Assembly: GCA_033439795.1 (NCBI GenBank)
Contig: JAUTDP010000001.1
Location: forward strand, 5,208,001 to 5,272,000
DNA from: Sordaria brevicollis
Taxonomy: Eukaryota > Ascomycota > Sordariomycetes > Sordariales > Sordariaceae
Reading direction: 5' to 3'
Length of the DNA stretch: 64,000 nt
The notes below the pieces were generated by a model, which worked only from the letters and a program-made list of their open reading frames with translations, did not search any database and was not told the DNA's origin. Below, piece by piece: positions 25,401 to 36,146 of the stretch (positions are counted from its first letter, which is position 1; each line of letters begins with the position of its first letter). The position numbers and the translations under genes are program-made.

Positions 25401-26239
25401 TTTAATATTTAGAATTTTAAATTAAGAAGTTCGAATTAATTTTAATAATATATAATTAATAATTAAAGAAAAATTTAGCCGGGAAGATGCGTAAAATTTA
25501 ATAAATTAAATTCGAAAATACGTAAATAAAGTAAAAGAATTTATTATTAAAGTTTAAGAGCGGATAATTAAATAATTAAATAAATATCGATGCGTTCTAA
25601 ATTTCGAATTTAGTAATAGAATATTTATTATTAAATAGAACGAATTTACAAACCGGCTAAATTATAAATTTAATTTTCTTTTAACGAATTAATATTTTAA
25701 AATTAAAGAAAAATATAATTATTCGTTCCAGTTAGAAATATTAAAGGGTTAGAAAAGAATAGATATTTTTTTTACTAATAAACTTCAGAAATATTTTAAT
25801 AATTTATTACCCTGTTAAAAATTGGAAGAATTAATAGGGGAATATATAAAAGACGATATTAAATAGGAAGTAGAGGAAATCCTAATTTTTCGAATATATT
25901 TTAGCAAATTTTAATACCGAATAAATTAAAAGGGATACGATCCGGACCCGAAATTCTACGACGCTAAGAGTTTTAAAAATTTATTTAAATTATTATAAAT
26001 TTATTATAAAGTATATTTAAAATACCCAGGCCCGCTATTATATTTAGAAAAATAATTATAGAAAATAGAAATAGAAAAATTCAATAAGGATTATTTAAAT
26101 AATAATATTCCTTTAAAAAAAAGTACGAAGAGGCTAAGGAGGATAATAAACGCTAAAAAATAAAGGACCTACTTTATATATAATAATAATTCTAATATTT
26201 CGAAAATTCGGGGCGAATTTTTTTTCGAAGGGGGGGTAG

Positions 26240-26486
26240 TATTACGGCGCTAACGGATAGAGTCCCTAACCGGTTATCGCTCGGGCGGTCACCTAATAAA
26301 GGTTGACCGCACTAGCGTACGTGATTACGTGCCGCCTTCGTAGGTCGCCCGCGCCCAAATATAAAACCCTAGCGCGGGGCGCGCCCTTTACTCGTTTTTC
26401 TTCTTTTTTTCTTTATTTTATAATTCTACAATAGACCTGGATTTAACGTATTAAGCTTGTCTCTCGTGACTACGTCGCTCGTAACA
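26240..26486 (+). repeat. 3' LTR of gypsy 1
   Basis: It has the same length (247 bp) as the 5' copy and ends CGCTCGTAACA. The inner (left) part shows G-to-A changes against the 5' LTR, while the outer end is intact. Confidence 0.92.
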
Positions 26487-28309
26487 CGTATTACTTTACG
26501 TATACGAAATATTTAAAAGGAAATAAAAGGGGTCGGTTTTATTAATAATGAAAAACGATTATTACCCTTTTTAATACTTGCGTTAAATTCGAATAAATTA
26601 CTCTCCCTTTTTACTTCCCGATTTCTCTTATATTAATTTCCTTATAAAGATTCGGTTAATAAATATTTATCTTTATAATTAATTATTAAAATAAAGTTTA
26701 AAGGCCGTTTGCGAAGGAGGGGTATTTTTAATAACGAAAATATTTATATCGATAGATTATTTACTTTGTAAACCGGTTTATTTTAGTCGTAGAGCTAAAG
26801 GGTTACGAAATTATAGACCGCGATTAATCCCCGCGGTACCTTTTAAAATATTACCCCTATACGAGCTTTAATGCGGCGTAATTATTTATAATTTATATTA
26901 GGGGAAAATATCGAAACTTTTAATATTATAAATATTACCGCCGTGATATTATAATTTAATTAAATAAAATAGAGGAAGGGAGGGCGCGTTTAATAATAAG
27001 GGGATAATTAATAGAATTAATAAAAGGAATTTACTCTAATAACTTTAATACGTAATTATATTATTATTAATAATAATAGGGAGAATATTTTAAAACGCTC
27101 TAATACTTTAAATAATATTAATATTATAAATTTAGAGGGTTCTAATACTATAATCGAAAATATAAGGGGGTATAGCGAATATAATTCGGTATTTAAATTA
27201 TTTATCCGTAATTGTACGCCCCCTTTATAATTTCCCTTTTTTTCTTATTATTCTTCCCCCCTCTTCGTACCCTAGCCTTAATAACCCTCCCTCTTTAATT
27301 AACGAAAGGCAACCCCAATTATCCCTAACGACGATAACGCTTATTTCGACGGTATTTATTTCGATTATAATTTAATAAAATTAAATATAGAAAAACCGCT
27401 ACGGTTAGGGGAAAATAGGGTAACGGGTCGTAATTGTAAATATAAAATATTTATATTTATTATATTTATAAAAGAGTAGTAATAAATTTAATTCGCTTAG
27501 GAAATAGAATAATAGAGGGTAACCGTTATTTATACTTTACCCGGTCTATTATATTACTTTTATAGGGAATTATTTAAAGAATTAAAATTATTTTATAACG
27601 TTGCCTTTAAGAAGGATAAGGAATAGGTAAAATAACGTAAGGGTTATTATAATTATTTAAAGCTTTAACCTAAAGTTAAAAAGGGAATTAACTTTATAAA
27701 ATTATATATAATTTATTATTAAGGATAATTTATTTATATTTCCTATTATAGGTTTTTTACTTTTAAGCGGGAGGAGTATTCGTGTTATATAATAAACGTT
27801 TATTACTTTTAGGAATATAAGAAGTATAAATAGAAGGTATAGTAATATAATTCTACGGGTTGGGAATATAACCGCGTAATAAATTTCGGTTATTTTAATT
27901 TTAAAGAGGAAGAGGAGGAGGATCCGGTTTTTATTTAGAGGAGGAAGGAGGGTAATTTATAGAACCCTATTGTAATTGACGATAACGAGGAAATAGGGGG
28001 AATAAGGGATAATAGGGAGGAGGATAATAAAGAGGGTAATAATAAGGAGGGTAATAAATATATTCCTATTATAATTAATAGTAACGAAGAAGAGTAGTAG
28101 GAGGAGGAATTATAGATATTATAGAGTAAAAAATACTAATTATATTCGTTAAGATCGTAGCGTTATTTATATTTAATACTATGGAATTATTACGACTCTG
28201 GCGGACTCGGCGCACTTATTAGATTTGCCAAGGATGCTATATAATACGAGAAAACCCGATTTTACTATACAAAACGGCCAAGATTTCATGTCAATTGGCA
28301 TAAGTGGAC

Positions 28310-28344
28310 CGTGTGTGCGGTTAGAATTGACCGTGTGTGTGTCT
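28310..28344 (-). repeat. Right terminal inverted repeat of the MULE
   Basis: It begins CGTGTGTGCGG and ends GTGTGTGTCT, and is the partner of 16700-16734. It lies only about 150 bp from the stop codon of the F-box/ankyrin gene at 28497. Confidence 0.85.
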
Positions 28345-28496
28345 AGAATTTCCCTACCTCTATGGAATAAACATGGGAACTTCCAGATGCACCATGTACG
28401 TTCACTGATCACTGACACTAATGTTCTTCCTTGATCTTGAACCATCCGTCTTCTCAACTGTCGTTCTACGCCAAACCTCAACGGCAAGCTTTCATA

Positions 28497-30257
28497 TCAT
28501 TCCGACGCTGAGTTCTCATCTGACACTGACACTAAGTTCCCATCAGACTCCGAGTTCAAGGCTCTATAAAGCCCACTCTGTTCCTCGTCCTGTTCCTCGT
28601 CTAAGGTTAACATAGCCTTGGCATGTAGGTATTTCCACAATCCTCGATTATTCTCAAAATATCCAGCAGACTTGGGCTTAGTGAACCTCCTCTCCAGAAT
28701 CTGACGGAGTGTCAGCTGCTCCTGTCCCCATGAGTACTTCTCATCCAGGCTGATGTTCGCCCAACAGCAGGCCTCAATGAGCGCACCAAGTAGCCGCATC
28801 CTAATGGCCGGGATCGGTCTTGTTTTGGGTTTTGTGTTCGAGCTCGATTCCCCCTCGTCAATGTCCTGTTTAGTTTTCATCTGGTGAAATCTGATGATAC
28901 TTTTCTCCTGCCATAAAAAGCTCACAAGAGGGATGTGGCCGTTCCGATCTCGAAGATCAAGCCGAGCGCCTAGGTCGACCAAGATCTGAATCCAATATTC
29001 AGGCATTGAGTCGATATCAATCAAGTGCTCCAAGGGTGTGTCTTCGCAATTGCTCATTTCCCCCCAAAGGGAAGCGTTGAGCTCGAGGCCATAATCCTGA
29101 ACTAGAACACGAATGATCTCCATGACTTGCGCCATATGGCAAACTTCCAAAGGTGTCTCGAATCCAGTTGCGTGGATAAAAATCTGGCGAGCATCCGATC
29201 GAATGACACTGGTGACCTCGGGATTTGATGCGTGAAGCCCGGCTTTGAGAAGAGCCAAGGCATTGTCGTACATTCCACTGCGAAGACAGCAATGCATCCA
29301 ATGCTGCGAAACATTTGTCCAGTCTTCCATGGCGCCGTACTCTGCCAGCTTTGTAATGACGGCGGCATTGTGTGGCTTTGTACAGGCTACATGTATAGGG
29401 GTTGCAAATGTCCGCTCCATCCCATCGATATCGATATCGGGACATTGTGCGATCAGATCGATCACAGCCAAATAATCAGGACCTTTCTCGACGAACACGT
29501 GAAGGAAGTCGTTGTACTGATAAGGATCGTTTGGTCTGGGAGCAGCTTCTACCTCATAACGGTGACTTCCATGATCACGGACGCTGGCTCCATGCTCCAG
29601 GAAAAGCTTGGCTACTTCAAGGCTCTTGTGGCAGAGTGCTGTATGTAGTGGTAGGGTGAAGTAATCTGAAAAGTATTTGTCTTCCTCGTCTTCTTCGTCC
29701 CACCTCTCGTTGTCGCGTGGCCAGTGCCAAGTATCATCTACCCGGTGGCATGAGCACATGTTGAGTGCCCAGTCGTCAAGCCCGGTGTTGTGAAAAGTCG
29801 CACCGTGTTGGAGGAGGTATTGAGCCGCTTCAAGGTTATTGGTCAAAGCGGCGAAGTGAAGTGGCGAGCCATTTGCGTTCATGCTCGCTCCTTTAGCCAG
29901 GGACCAGCCTTCGGGGCCGTTATCATATCGTTCAGGTATGCGGAAGCAAGCCAACCAGTCGGGGGCATTGACATTTGCACCGGTCTCCACGGCCTTCTCG
30001 ATGACTCTCATTTGTTTCGTAACCACGCCCCAAGTAATTGGACCTGGCTTTGTTGGCGTGGGAACGTGATCCTTCCAAACATGGTGGTCAACCCTGTGGT
30101 AGGCTGCCCAGCAGGTTCGGGCGAGGTTGTTGGCGTCGCGGGTCGGGAGAAACTTGGCAATATTGTCGGTCATTTCGACAGGTAGAATGTCCAGGAAACA
30201 CTTCATGGTGACGGCGGGATGAGGTAAGTTGGGCGGATCCTCATGTCGATGTGCCAT
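28497..30257 (-). CDS. F-box and ankyrin-repeat protein (paralogue B)
   Basis: Single exon, 586 residues. The first Met is used; Met18 (MKCFLDILPVE) is an alternative just before the F-box. The F-box-like segment is at about 20-65 (LPVEMTDNIAKFLPTRDA, NNLARTC). ITWGVVTKQMRVIEKAV follows, then ankyrin repeats: SPLHFAALTNNLEAAQYLL at about 132-150, LPLHTALCHKSLEVAKLFL at about 202-220, TPIHVACTKPHNAAVITKL at about 290, and weaker repeats to about 430 (TPLEHLIDID, GARLDLRDRNG). The C-terminus is Glu/Ser-rich. It is likely a substrate adaptor of an SCF-type ubiquitin ligase, by architecture. Its tail end lies about 150 bp from the MULE inverted repeat. It is similar in layout to 11959-14334 but about 200 residues shorter, without the long Pro/Glu tail. 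Confidence 0.88.
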   Translation of the reverse strand: MAHRHEDPPNLPHPAVTMKCFLDILPVEMTDNIAKFLPTRDANNLARTCWAAYHRVDHHVWKDHVPTPTKPGPITWGVVTKQMRVIEKAVETGANVNAPDWLACFRIPERYDNGPEGWSLAKGASMNANGSPLHFAALTNNLEAAQYLLQHGATFHNTGLDDWALNMCSCHRVDDTWHWPRDNERWDEEDEEDKYFSDYFTLPLHTALCHKSLEVAKLFLEHGASVRDHGSHRYEVEAAPRPNDPYQYNDFLHVFVEKGPDYLAVIDLIAQCPDIDIDGMERTFATPIHVACTKPHNAAVITKLAEYGAMEDWTNVSQHWMHCCLRSGMYDNALALLKAGLHASNPEVTSVIRSDARQIFIHATGFETPLEVCHMAQVMEIIRVLVQDYGLELNASLWGEMSNCEDTPLEHLIDIDSMPEYWIQILVDLGARLDLRDRNGHIPLVSFLWQEKSIIRFHQMKTKQDIDEGESSSNTKPKTRPIPAIRMRLLGALIEACCWANISLDEKYSWGQEQLTLRQILERRFTKPKSAGYFENNRGLWKYLHAKAMLTLDEEQDEEQSGLYRALNSESDGNLVSVSDENSASE

Positions 30258-31171
30258 CCTTTCCAGCCTAGTATCGTACGACTGGTGTCCTAGTCAGCAT
30301 AGCTATCAAAATATTGCCAGCAGATTTACATACCAATGTGACTCGGGTGCAGTCAGGAAAGACTGTAGAACGTTTCTGAATGATTCTCGAGGATAGTCTC
30401 AACGGTTTGGAGTAAGTGCATATACGTCCGTCTTGGTGTGATTCGATTGTATTTGTTGCCAGTCGCCACAGGGATGTGAGGAACAGATCTTGTTCGTGGT
30501 AAGAGAAAAATAAGTGGGCGTCAAAACGGGCGCGAAAATGACAAGTGTGTCGGTGGGAGAGATAAGACGACTGAAGGCTTAGAGGCAAGGGCAAGGGGAA
30601 ATGTAGAATGGCGGCCTGACTGAAGAGAGAAGAAGAATATGGACCGAGACACTCAAAGGTGAGAAAAATCGGCGCGGGGTATTGTCTCCAGATGTAAGAG
30701 GCAGCTCGGCCAACGGATGGCAAGCACTGGCGATGGACGTATTCCTCGCCTCTCAACGTGTAGCCCAGGAGGATCGCGTAGGTAAAGGGGGAGAACACCG
30801 ACCAGAGTTGTGATTCTGTTGGATCGATCAATTGATCTGGTGAAAAAGTGGAAGAGAAGGGGACTTCATCCACCTCATAATATTGTAAAGGCGAAAGGTG
30901 CCTGTGGTGGGGGATGGCCCAAAGTGGGTACAGCCCTAGCTTCATTTTGAGATGAGCAGGCAGGTGCAATGATGTTCCAGGGGAGTCCCGCGTACCTTCC
31001 ATTTCTGTCACAGTCGGCGAGGCACCAGAAAGAGGCCTGGGCTAATGGAAAGCAGGTTCAAGCCATCTAAAGAATCGAAGCAGACCAACGTGACCATGTC
31101 ATTCCCGGAAGTTCCAAGAAGACAGTTGGCGAGGTTCAGCGACATCACCACCCAGCCACAACACCATATAA
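30258..31171. other. Intergenic, 0.9 kb
   Basis: This separates the F-box/ankyrin start from the FAD oxidoreductase stop. A 247-codon minus-strand open frame (30268-31011) covers much of it but shows no domain, signal or composition that I trust as coding. It presumably contains the F-box gene promoter and 5' UTR. Confidence 0.45.
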
Positions 31172-33046
31172 TCACTTCCCACCATGACCATTCGCAAGGC
31201 CATTCGCATCACCATCCATCTCCCTCGCCCTTTCCTCCCTCCACATCTCCCTCTCCTTCTCCGTCACACCCGGCCCCTTATAGACACTTCCATACAACCC
31301 CGTCGCCCACTCATGGCCCTCTCCCATTCTTTCCTCCTTCTTCACCCTCCGCCTATACCACCGTCCATACACCAGCAGGTAATACAACCTAAAGCTCAAC
31401 AGCGCAAACCCGTCTCTCTCTAGATCCTCAGGATACTGCGCGCCCAAATCAACCGCCGCCGCAATCCCGCTCATGACCGCCACCTCATGCGCGTTGATCA
31501 TAGTCCACGAGCTCGCAAACCTCGTATGTCTCCTACCCTGCAGCAGCCACATCCAAGGAACAACGAAGACGTAGTGCGTCCACGAATGACAGAGCTGATG
31601 CCACCAATCCTTGCGAATAATCTTGGACTCGTCAATCTCGTTGTCTGTCCACAAGTGGCCGTCGCGCTGCTTGTTGAGGTATATGGTCTGGAACACATGG
31701 TTGTCGAAGTCGACCTCGGGCGGAAACTGGGCCTGGTAGTTTGTGCAGTCGAAGCACATCTCGAGTTTTGTTAGGTCGGCGTCGTAGGGCTTGATGTAGT
31801 ACATGGGCCGGAAGTTGGTGCGGGCGAAGTCGACGCGGGAGGAGTGGTCGACGCCCGAGAGGGAGGTCACGGCTTGGGAAGGGTTGAAGAAGTTCTCGTA
31901 GTGCTTGCGCATGTAGTCCGCGTCGGTGTGGGTGATGGTGATGTCGTCGGAGAATTTGGCGGAGCCTAGGACTTGGCGCTCGCGGAGAGAGGCGGTTCGG
32001 CCGAGGAGACGTTTGGCTGTGTCGGCACTGGGGAATATTGTGTTAACCGATGTCTGGTAGTGTGAAAAGGAAGGATAAAGACTCACAGGCAGCAAACTAC
32101 AATTTCGTCGTAGTGTTCAATGGTCTCTTCAGCGTTGGCGTCGGCGTTCATGACCGGATCTTCGGCTGCCCAGGCGCTCGTTGGGTTATGGTTGTCAGGC
32201 ATCGGTGTTCGCTTGATGGTCTTGACCACTACTCCATCCTTGTCGCGACTCAGAATCTGTGTGACCTCCGTAGACAGCCGAACATTTACCCCTCTCTTCA
32301 CCAGATCCTTGCGCCAATCTTCGTAGAAGTTGCTAAAGTTCGGGAAGACAATCATAGGGGGCATATTGCTAGCGATGCTCTCTTTATCAGCCGGGTACCA
32401 CATCCCATACGTTGGACTGGTGCACAACCGCTCGAGGATGATGGTTGGCACATCGGGGGTGTAATTCCCTGTGCCCAGAAACAAGGCGACCATAGGCAGA
32501 GCCACAGTGTTGGCGAACTCGTAGCTAAACCAGAACAGCTTCATCAGGTACTTGATGGGCAGCAGCGCAAAGATCAGCTCGAACCATCGAGTGATAGAGA
32601 GCATCCAGTAGAAGCGCTTGACCTCACTTTGGTGTCGTTCCAGCAGCTTGGTCGGGTAGACGTTGGTCCAGAACCGATGGTCCTTGCCGAAAGAGACTTG
32701 TAGGTTGACGGGATTTGCAGCGTAGCCCTGGCGGGCAAACATGGTCATGGTGTGGTGGAATATGTAGGAGCCGCCCTGGACGCCCTGGTTGAGCCATGAT
32801 GTTCCGTGTTTCTTCTTGTCGATGGGGATGGAGAAGGCTTGACCACCGCAGTAGTTGGCGGCTTCGATGACGGTCACGTCGAATTTATCGGGGTGGTTCG
32901 AGAGATGGTAGGCGCATGACATGCCTGGTTTCCCATTGTCAGCGTCTAGAGCCGTGAAGATTCTCCCGAGATCATGGAGTTGTCTACCTACCAGCAGCAC
33001 CTGCGCCCACGATAAGCACCCTCTTCTTCCGTTCTTCCCCCGCCAT
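31172..33046 (-). CDS. FAD-dependent oxidoreductase, amine-oxidase-like (COG2907 type)
   Basis: Three exons: 33046-32992, 32924-32087 and 32027-31172; introns of 67 and 59 bp use GT...AG and keep frame, giving 582 residues. The dinucleotide-binding motif GAGAAG (about residues 14-19) is assembled across the first intron (VLIVGAGAAG, then MSCAYHL), followed by VTVIEA and GGQAF, as in flavin amine-oxidase and phytoene-desaturase-type folds. The style is that of the predicted NAD/FAD-binding COG2907 proteins, whose substrate is unknown. Exon 3 has WWHQLCHSWTHY and a basic, disordered tail. The start at 33046 is preferred for its better initiation context (AAT before ATGG). In-frame Mets at 33100 and 33169 could add 18 or 41 residues. 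There is no clear signal peptide, but the hydrophobic stretch at LIFALLPIKYLMKLFWF could contact a membrane. Confidence 0.88.
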
Positions 33047-33852
33047 ATTGGTTGGAAGCAGTGGCTGACGCTCTGAGGTATTTGAATTCCAGAAAGGCAT
33101 CAAACGCGTCGAGAAGTGCTGTCGTTTCAATATGACTTTGTTAAGGGCGCCAAAAGCATGCGCAAGCATGGCGAAGAGGACAAAAACTCAATGCAAAATT
33201 TGTCCATTGTTGTTGTTATACCCAACACAACCGCGCCATCATGGGAGTGGGAAACAAGCTGCGCTCCGGCAAGCAGCAAATGCAATGCGTCATGATGTCT
33301 CAAACCAACTGTGCATTTCCAGTTGCGATTGGCTTTGTATAAGGTGGTCAATGCCATTGCCCACATTATCGCGGGAAAGAAGCGATCTCGCTTTGTGTCG
33401 ATCTCCGCAAAGATCGCACCTTCATTGCTTTTGCTTGTGGCGCGATACAGCGCGCTTTCAGGTGATCTCGGGAGATGTCACTGGAGTTGGAGGTCGAAAT
33501 AAAGTTTGGCGGGGGCCTTTGTCTATGGTTGTTGCGGGGGAAACGAGCGGGCAGTGGCCCGGCCTAGGGTTTTAGGACGAAAGCGCACGAGCCATTTCCG
33601 TCATTTCTTGGAGGACGAAGCTGCGACGTCGAGAAGCTACCGACCCAGCGTGGGGTAACCTATTATATATTTTATAGACTTCTAATCAGAACTCTCTTTC
33701 TAACCGAATCTTGTTATCTCTAGCTCTCAAGCACGTTTCTGGACTTTCAGCAAAGCGGCGCTGGTGTTTGCTTGCTTGCTTGGGAATCTCCAAGTTAGGA
33801 GTGGGGACTCATAAGTAAATGCTCCAACGATTCCACTCAACGAAAGTTGCAG
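33047..33852. other. Intergenic, 0.8 kb
   Basis: This lies upstream of the FAD oxidoreductase, up to the tRNA-Gln gene. It contains a short GCTTGCTTGCTT run at about 33770. No gene was seen. Confidence 0.5.
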
Positions 33853-33938
33853 GGTTGTGTAGTGTAGTGGTTATCACTCTGGATTTTGAAGCTCTTCAAA
33901 TTCTTCCAGTAACCCCGGTTCGAACCCGGGCACGACCT
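33853..33938 (+). tRNA. tRNA-Gln(TTG) with 14-nt intron
   Basis: The acceptor GGTTGTG (33853-33859) pairs with CACGACC (33931-33937, one G-U), with discriminator T. The D arm GTG/CAC has a loop containing AGTGGTT. The anticodon stem CTGGA (33879-33883) pairs with TCCAG (33905-33909). U33, then the anticodon TTG at 33886-33888, then A37. The intron 33890-33903 (AGCTCTTCAAATTC) sits one base 3' of the anticodon, the normal place. The T arm CCCGG-TTCGAAC-CCGGG is perfect. A T-run follows at 33949-33957. It decodes CAA. Confidence 0.95.
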
Positions 33939-34236
33939 CTTCTTTTGCACTTTTTTTCCACCTCAGGTTTGCAATTCTGATCTTCCACTTGGGAACCATA
34001 TGTTGTTCTCCTTTTTTTCATGATCTTTGGGGGTTTTTCTTACGCGATCTCGTTGTGGTGAAGATCTTGTGACTGTTGTGTACTGCAAAGCATTTGCGAT
34101 TCCGTGTTACTCGCTACCCAACACAACATTCCCCTATTATACATGTGCAAAATTGCTTCCACCTCAAAATCGACACGCATCATCTCGATAGGTTTGAACC
34201 TACCTAAACATCATCCAAACAACAAAACCTCAAAAG
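33939..34236. other. Intergenic, 0.3 kb
   Basis: This is the gap between the tRNA-Gln terminator and the stop of the Gly-rich protein gene. No gene was seen. Confidence 0.5.
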
Positions 34237-36146
34237 TTAACGCCCCTGCTGACCACCTCCCCCACCCAAACCGCCAAGAACGCCGCCCAACAACCCGCCA
34301 ACACCATTCGTGACACCACCAACCACATCACCAACTCCTCCAAGCAAGTCACCCTGCCCAATCTTGCCGACCCCGTCACCTAAACCACCAGTGATACCCG
34401 TAACGGCACCACCGACACCGCGACCGAGTCCTCCGACCACTCCTCCGACCGGTCCTCCAACTGCGTCGCCGAGGCCGCCGACTGTTCCACCAACGGTATC
34501 GCCCTGTGTGTCGAGGAAAAAGGGTTGACGGCAGAAGTCAGCAAATGATTCGGTTGTGTCCGCCGTCATGACGGGGTGGTTTTTAACCATTGCCAGATCC
34601 TCGACTCTTTTTGTGTCGCCTGTTTGTTTTGGAAGAAAATCCGAGATGTAAATGATCAGATGGGGCGTTGGAAGATAAGGAAAACGTTAATAGCAAATGG
34701 GAGGAGGTAGGGAAGGGGATTTGGAAGAGGGCATGGGAAACAATCATCACGACATCCAAACAAGCGACGTACAACACGAACGAGGCATCAAAGGGAAAAA
34801 TAAACTTACCAACCCCTTCCCCACCCCTCCCACAGTCTGTCCCAACCCTTTTCCAATTCCACCCACCGCACCAAGGGCATCACCCCTCGCCAACCCATCC
34901 GTCGCGCCCTCCACCGTCCTTCCCAACCCACCCGTCGCCGCACCAAGCGTATCGCCCACACCACCCGCCGCCGCGCCCACCGTCTTGCCCACGCCCTTTC
35001 CTGCATCGCCAGGCAACGGAAGTCCACCCACCACGCCCTCAGCCGTGCGTCCAACAGTGTTGGTAACGCCCTTTGCCACGTTACCCGTAGCATCAAGCGC
35101 GCCTCCCGCTGTCTTGCCGACGGTGTCGACGGTCTTGCCTACGTTGCCGACGAAGCGGGAGGTGGGGATCATAGCCTCGGGGGCGTATTTCTTTTCTTTC
35201 TTCTTTGGTGCTGCAGGGGTTTGGGTCTGTTCGACCTGCTCCTGAGTAGGGGCGGCCTTCTTCTTGACAGGCTTAGCCACCTCTGTGTCAGGGACAGCAG
35301 CAGCAGCAGCCTTCTTGCGTGTAGTGGGAGTTGGGACGTGAACCTTGGGCAGCGCAGTCTCCGGCTCGACCTTCTGAGGCTTGGAAGGGTTCATAGCCTC
35401 GGACTTGCGAACTGCGCGCTTGATGTGTGCCGTCATGGTGGCCGGGCGGATGTTAGGCTTGGGATTGCCATCGGCGTCGAGAGCGGGGGCATACGGTTTG
35501 GCGGGCGCGAGAGGCTTGGCGATCGAGGAGGCTTTGGCGCGGACGACGCGCGCGCCGTGGGCGGTCAGGCTGCCGTCCGGGTTGTGGTGGTGGTGGGCGT
35601 GGTGACGGCGGCCGGGACGGTGGGAGCTCGTGCTTTCGACGTGCTTGCTTGTGCTGCTTTCGTGGGTATGGGGTCTATGGTGGTGATGGCTCGAGGTCTT
35701 GGTGGTCGAGGTGTGCGCGTGGCTGGTGGAGGGTTTCTTGGTGTCGGATGAGGAGACTACCTTGCGATGGTGAGTGCTGCTGCTCACCTTCTTTTCGGGA
35801 GTCGCGGTGGTGCTCGGCTTGGTCTTCTTGACGGCATGGTCGGTTGTCGCGATCTTGTTCTCGTCGAGGGTAGCTGGCTTAGTCTTCTTCTTTACGACGT
35901 TGTCGGTGGTTTCGGCGAGCGGTGTTGACTTGGGCTTTGCCAATGAGCTGCGATGTTTCACTTCCTTGACTGCCTTGGGTGTATCGGCTGTTGTTGTCTT
36001 CGTTGTTGACTTCTTCACCTTGGGAGTGGAAGCTGTTGGGTTGTTCGGTCAGGCCCTGGAGTCAGTCTGTGCGCCGAAAAGGGAAAGTGGAGCCTCGACT
36101 TACAGACCACAGCGGCCGGCTGCTTGACCGTTGTTGCCGTCGGCAT
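34237..36146 (-). CDS. Low-complexity Lys/His/Gly-rich protein, function unknown
   Basis: Three exons: 36146-36104 (MPTATTVKQPAAVV), 36032-34810 and 34503-34237. The introns are 71 bp (GTAAGT...ACAG) and 306 bp (GTAAGT...ACAG); both joins keep frame, giving 510 residues. I do not recognise a family. The first 200 residues are Lys/Thr/Ser-rich with a His-rich patch (SHHHHRP, HHAHHHH, about 110-150). The middle has an Ala/Lys/Pro segment. From about 295 to the end the protein is a bead-like Gly repeat (GxVGKTVDTVGKTAGG; later GGLGxxVGGxVGG units). No signal peptide or membrane helix is evident. The composition suggests a disordered protein, possibly LEA-like, cell-wall or chromatin associated; none of these is supported directly. 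The 306-bp intron is long for this gene set and falls inside the Gly-repeat region. Confidence 0.75.

Larger units (their letters stand above)
19248..26486 (+). mobile_element. Ty3/gypsy chromovirus 1, complete, RIP-degraded
   Basis: Two 247-bp LTRs (19248-19494, 26240-26486) are flanked by a 5-bp duplication CGTAT (19243-19247, 26487-26491). Plus-strand order of decayed domains: gag (about 19600-22080); an aspartic protease region around 22165-22215, where the catalytic DSG reads N-L-G; reverse transcriptase (YRKFNIIIRKDRYLLPLID at about 23268-23325; YIDD at 23557-23568); RNase H (about 23930-24330); integrase (about 24600-25750); a chromodomain (EVEEIL..., GYDPDPKFYDAKSFKN, about 25868-25990); and a G-rich polypurine tract just before the 3' LTR (26228-26236). 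Dozens of stop codons, mostly TAA/TAG from CAA/CAG/TGG, break gag and pol. It inserted into the MULE transposase reading frame. It is dead. Confidence 0.92.
16700..28344 (+). mobile_element. Mutator-like DNA transposon (MULE), RIP-degraded, with nested insertions
   Basis: The block is bounded by inverted repeats (16700-16734 and 28310-28344) that match at 34 of 35 positions. Without the nested gypsy (19248-26486 plus one 5-bp duplication) and the solo LTR it would be about 4.2 kb. A plus-strand reading frame starts at ATG 17036 (MPRRRRPINELFE) and is broken by many TAA/TAG codons explained by C-to-T change of CAA/CAG. MULE transposase signs remain: FD..YK.N at 17893-17916, followed by a GV.L.NK.FF.PIF segment, and a later TS.NE...GSVK segment at about 18902-18937 like the SRxEG...LK region of MULEs. 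The right part (26492-28150) ends in a Glu/Asp-rich reading (about 27905-28125) of unknown role. The family call rests on motif reading through decayed sequence. The element is surely inactive. Confidence 0.7.

Noticed and set aside
16700..28344. Tc1/mariner identity suggested by TA next to both inverted repeats
   Set aside because: The TA can be part of the repeat and the transposase trace fits MULE better; a 9-bp flank similarity also fits MULE.
30268..31011. 247-codon minus-strand open frame
   Set aside because: No domain, signal or coherent composition, and it sits directly upstream of the F-box gene. More likely promoter or 5' UTR.
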